A program made the translations under genes and the position numbers. A stretch of 64,000 bases of DNA, taken from Blepharisma japonicum (lineage: Eukaryota > Ciliophora > Heterotrichea > Heterotrichida > Blepharismidae). The stretch is from assembly GCA_949751835.1 (NCBI GenBank), contig CATKHK010000113.1, forward strand, positions 1-64,000, given 5' to 3'. Position 1 is the stretch's first letter, and each line of letters begins with the position of its first letter. Below are positions 62,065 through 64,000 of this stretch, one piece after another. Under the pieces are notes generated by a model that was not told the DNA's origin, ran no database searches, and saw only the letters and a list, made by a program, of their open reading frames with translations.

Positions 62065-63882
62065 TTAGTCTATTTTGAAAATAATCCTTTCTAACTTATC
62101 TACAACATTATGCAATTGCTTTGTGTGAAAGTTTCCTCCAAGCTTTGCAACACAATGTAAAGCGTATATATACTCTGATGGATATTGCTTTTCAGCTTTC
62201 TTTTTCTTCTGGACAATAAAATCGCAGCAAGGAAGTGGATATTCTGGATTTTCTGAAAAATGATGCTGAATTTCTTCTAATAAAAATGAATTACATAGTT
62301 GCTTGGGCTTTTCTAATATTTTTATTGGAAAATAATCCTTTCCTTCACTTTTTTTGCTTGTTAGCTCCAACACAGAGTTTGGCTTGTAATCCAGTGCTAG
62401 CTGTAAATGTGAATAATAATTTTGTAAATTTTCTTCAGTCAAATTAAAAACTTGATTTGCATGGGTTTTCTCATTTATTTCATATTGTCACAGCCTAAAC
62501 AATCTTTGCAAGCTTGGAAAGCTGCTTATTTTCCGCGCTAGCTCGTCTTGATTTTCCTTCATTTTTTCAGCTGTATTTGTATCAAAAGCATCGCTGCTAT
62601 CTTTATAAACTTCAATAGAGTATGGTAAATCATTTAGCCCATATATCAATTTGATAACTAAAAATACGCATCCTGCTATAAGGACTTCCTGTATAAATTA
62701 TACTGCTAATGTATTTATAAAGCAATCTGTATTGAATTCTTCTGAAAACTTTTTATATAGCTTATAAGACAATTGAGAAAACTCTGAAGGAAGACTCAGC
62801 CTTTTGCATTCAGCTACTGCAAGGTTAAGTGCAAAGGTATCATAGGATCTAAAAGCTGAGATCACATCAATTTCATACTTTTGCTTGAATTCAATTAGAG
62901 TCACTCGAATTCAGTGCTCACTCGGAAGACTGAGAGGGCGGAATAATGAACAAAATTTTTCCGGAATATCTAACTCTTGATATGAAGTAAAATATGGTAA
63001 AGTCCCATCATAAGCGGCCTCCAATATATCAGTCACAAGCACAGCTGAATTTTCAGCATAAGTATAAAGCATTGCTATATAAGCAATAATCAAAATATTA
63101 CTTAACTCTATTGGAGTTTTCAATGAAAGGCCTTTAGCCGTCGTTGAGTGCTCTTTGTTGAGCTCTTCAAAAGTTTTTACTAATTTATTTTCAATTTTTG
63201 TTTCTTCAGCAATTTTTTCAAAAACGACTGGGTAAGATCTTTTCATTTCTTCGTAGATATAGATTAAGATACTTGCCTTATCCCTGATATTTAGCTCATT
63301 TTCAAAGTTCTTAGGGTCAAGGCGTCTTTTATTGCATTCATTTATTAAGGTTCGTGTGGAAACCCCATCAGCAAATCTGTCTGGTAGTCTTCCTTTGCGA
63401 CCTTTTCCACACACTTTTTCGATTTCTTGCCTGACTTTTTTGTCAAATAATATTTCTGTTTTTGTATACTTATTAGGCTTTTCTCGATCTCTTTTTCGCC
63501 TGTTTTTCGGCCTAACTTCTCGATTTTCTAATTTTTCTAAAATTTTTTCTCAAATTATGTTAGCATTGCTTTTGAGTTCCTGTTTGAGATTTTTGTTTTT
63601 TATTAAAGCAGTTAGCATGATTTCTATAAGTGATTTATAAGCTTGAGTATATTCAAACCAGGATAATTCTATATAAAAATTACTGTAGTCTGTATCTTTT
63701 ATTTTCGATGATTTTTGTGTAGCGTATTTAACTTTACGCTTAAGAGGGGTTGGGGTGGCTGAATAAAAGGTTTCATCCACTAAAGTGTTAAATCTTGGAG
63801 CTTGAGTAAAACAAATGGTGCAAACTAAATAGCCAGAAGAATGCTCAAAAAATTCTGTGTTGCGGCAATTTATGCATTCCAT
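62065..63882 (-). CDS. TAF1B: TAF1B/Rrn7-type TFIIB-like Pol I factor, 600 aa, one 15-nt intron
   Basis: A single gene from ATG 63882 to TAA 62065 with three TGA (Trp) codons and a 15-nt intron at 62689-62703. A zinc ribbon sits at the N-terminus (C3xxC6, C21xxC24). Next come an aromatic and basic linker, then helical cyclin-like repeats: LSNILIIAYIAMLYTYAENS, ILEAAYDGTLPYFTSYQ, and after splicing EVLIAGCVFLVIKLIYGLND, close to the TAF1B element ending VLKLLFLLDD. Known: Rrn7/TAF1B is the TFIIB-like subunit of the RNA polymerase I core factor/SL1, needed at rDNA promoters. General TFIIB and Brf1 fit less well. Confidence 0.82.
62689..62703 (-). other. 15-nt intron in the TAF1B-like gene
   Basis: Minus strand GTATAATTTATACAG. 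Unspliced, it brings an in-frame TAA; spliced, NTLA joins EVLIAGC in frame. A at position 10, and the acceptor is CAG rather than TAG. GTATAA and TTATAC form an inverted repeat. Confidence 0.85.
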
Positions 63883-64000
63883 CTTGATTTGCGGGTATCT
63901 TATTAGGATTAATAATCACTATGGACATTTAACTATAAGGATATTCTCTGAAATGTATATGGATCATGTAGATATAAATTAAGTTAAAAAATTATTTTTT
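63883..64000. other. Upstream flank of the TAF1B-like gene
   Basis: AT-rich end of the window containing the presumed promoter of the minus-strand gene. Nothing else is visible. Confidence 0.4.

Noticed and set aside
1-64000. CRISPR arrays, rRNA genes, telomeric repeats, integrated virus-like elements
   Set aside because: I looked for regular short repeats with spacers, conserved rRNA segments, telomere-type repeats, and capsid, integrase or polymerase motifs. None was seen.
1-64000. Prokaryotic or Stentor-type origin
   Set aside because: Gene content (HOPS, COPII, SNARE, AP-1, Pol I factor) is eukaryotic. Standard-code Stentor does not fit the TGA Trp codons in invariant positions.

Overview
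The window is a gene-dense, AT-rich stretch of ciliate macronuclear-type chromosome, most likely from a heterotrich close to Blepharisma. Two sequence facts support this. First, TGA must be read as tryptophan. Many genes are interrupted only by in-frame TGA, and several of those codons fall where the family has an invariant Trp: GGSDQ-W in tyrosyl-tRNA synthetase, W-MPD in the FYVE domain of the PIKfyve homologue, and VDI-W-SCG in a protein kinase. TAA and TAG are the stops. Second, five introns of exactly 15 nt can be placed (GT...AG, all with A at position 10). Stentor also has 15-nt introns but uses the standard code. UGA=Trp together with 15-nt introns is the combination reported for Blepharisma. 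There is no sign of prokaryotic operons, CRISPR arrays, integrated viruses or intact transposons.

Layout. 1-12600: 3' end of VPS11, a TRIM-like RING/B-box protein, a TPR/RRM protein, sideroflexin, a PTPDC1-type phosphatase, a DNAJB12-type membrane J protein, a papain-fold protein with Ser at the catalytic Cys position, a tandem cNMP-binding protein and AP-1 sigma. 12600-31000: a GAS2-domain coiled-coil protein, mitochondrial TyrRS, an acidic gene with a frame break at T6G, a 67-aa Cys-rich gene visible only with TGA=Trp, an LRR protein, aminopeptidase P, SEC13, tRNA-Val(TAC), coiled-coil proteins and the Qb-SNARE Vti1. 31000-44000: a MGNTCC lipid-anchor protein, imidazolonepropionase, a GTPBP1-type GTPase, a BIVM homologue, a CCT-motif protein, a SHIPPO-like protein with two introns, and a 1574-aa coiled-coil protein. 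44400-51830: a tandem array of about 364-aa beta-propeller-like paralogues with three intact copies, one interrupted copy, three relics and duplicated spacers. 52000-64000: a compact PIKfyve/Fab1 homologue, a protein kinase, tRNA-Val(AAC), an AT-hook protein, an RRM protein with a Glu-rich tail, a 61-aa protein with a PNRC/EDC-like decapping motif, and a TAF1B/Rrn7-type Pol I factor.

The genes do not form one pathway, but endomembrane traffic is well represented (VPS11, AP-1 sigma, SEC13, Vti1, PIKfyve), as are cilium and cytoskeleton candidates (PTPDC1, GAS2 domain, SHIPPO, long coiled coils). Intergenic gaps are mostly 25-400 bp, and divergent start codons can lie only 35 bp apart. All gene models below use TGA=Trp and join segments that a standard-code reading would split.
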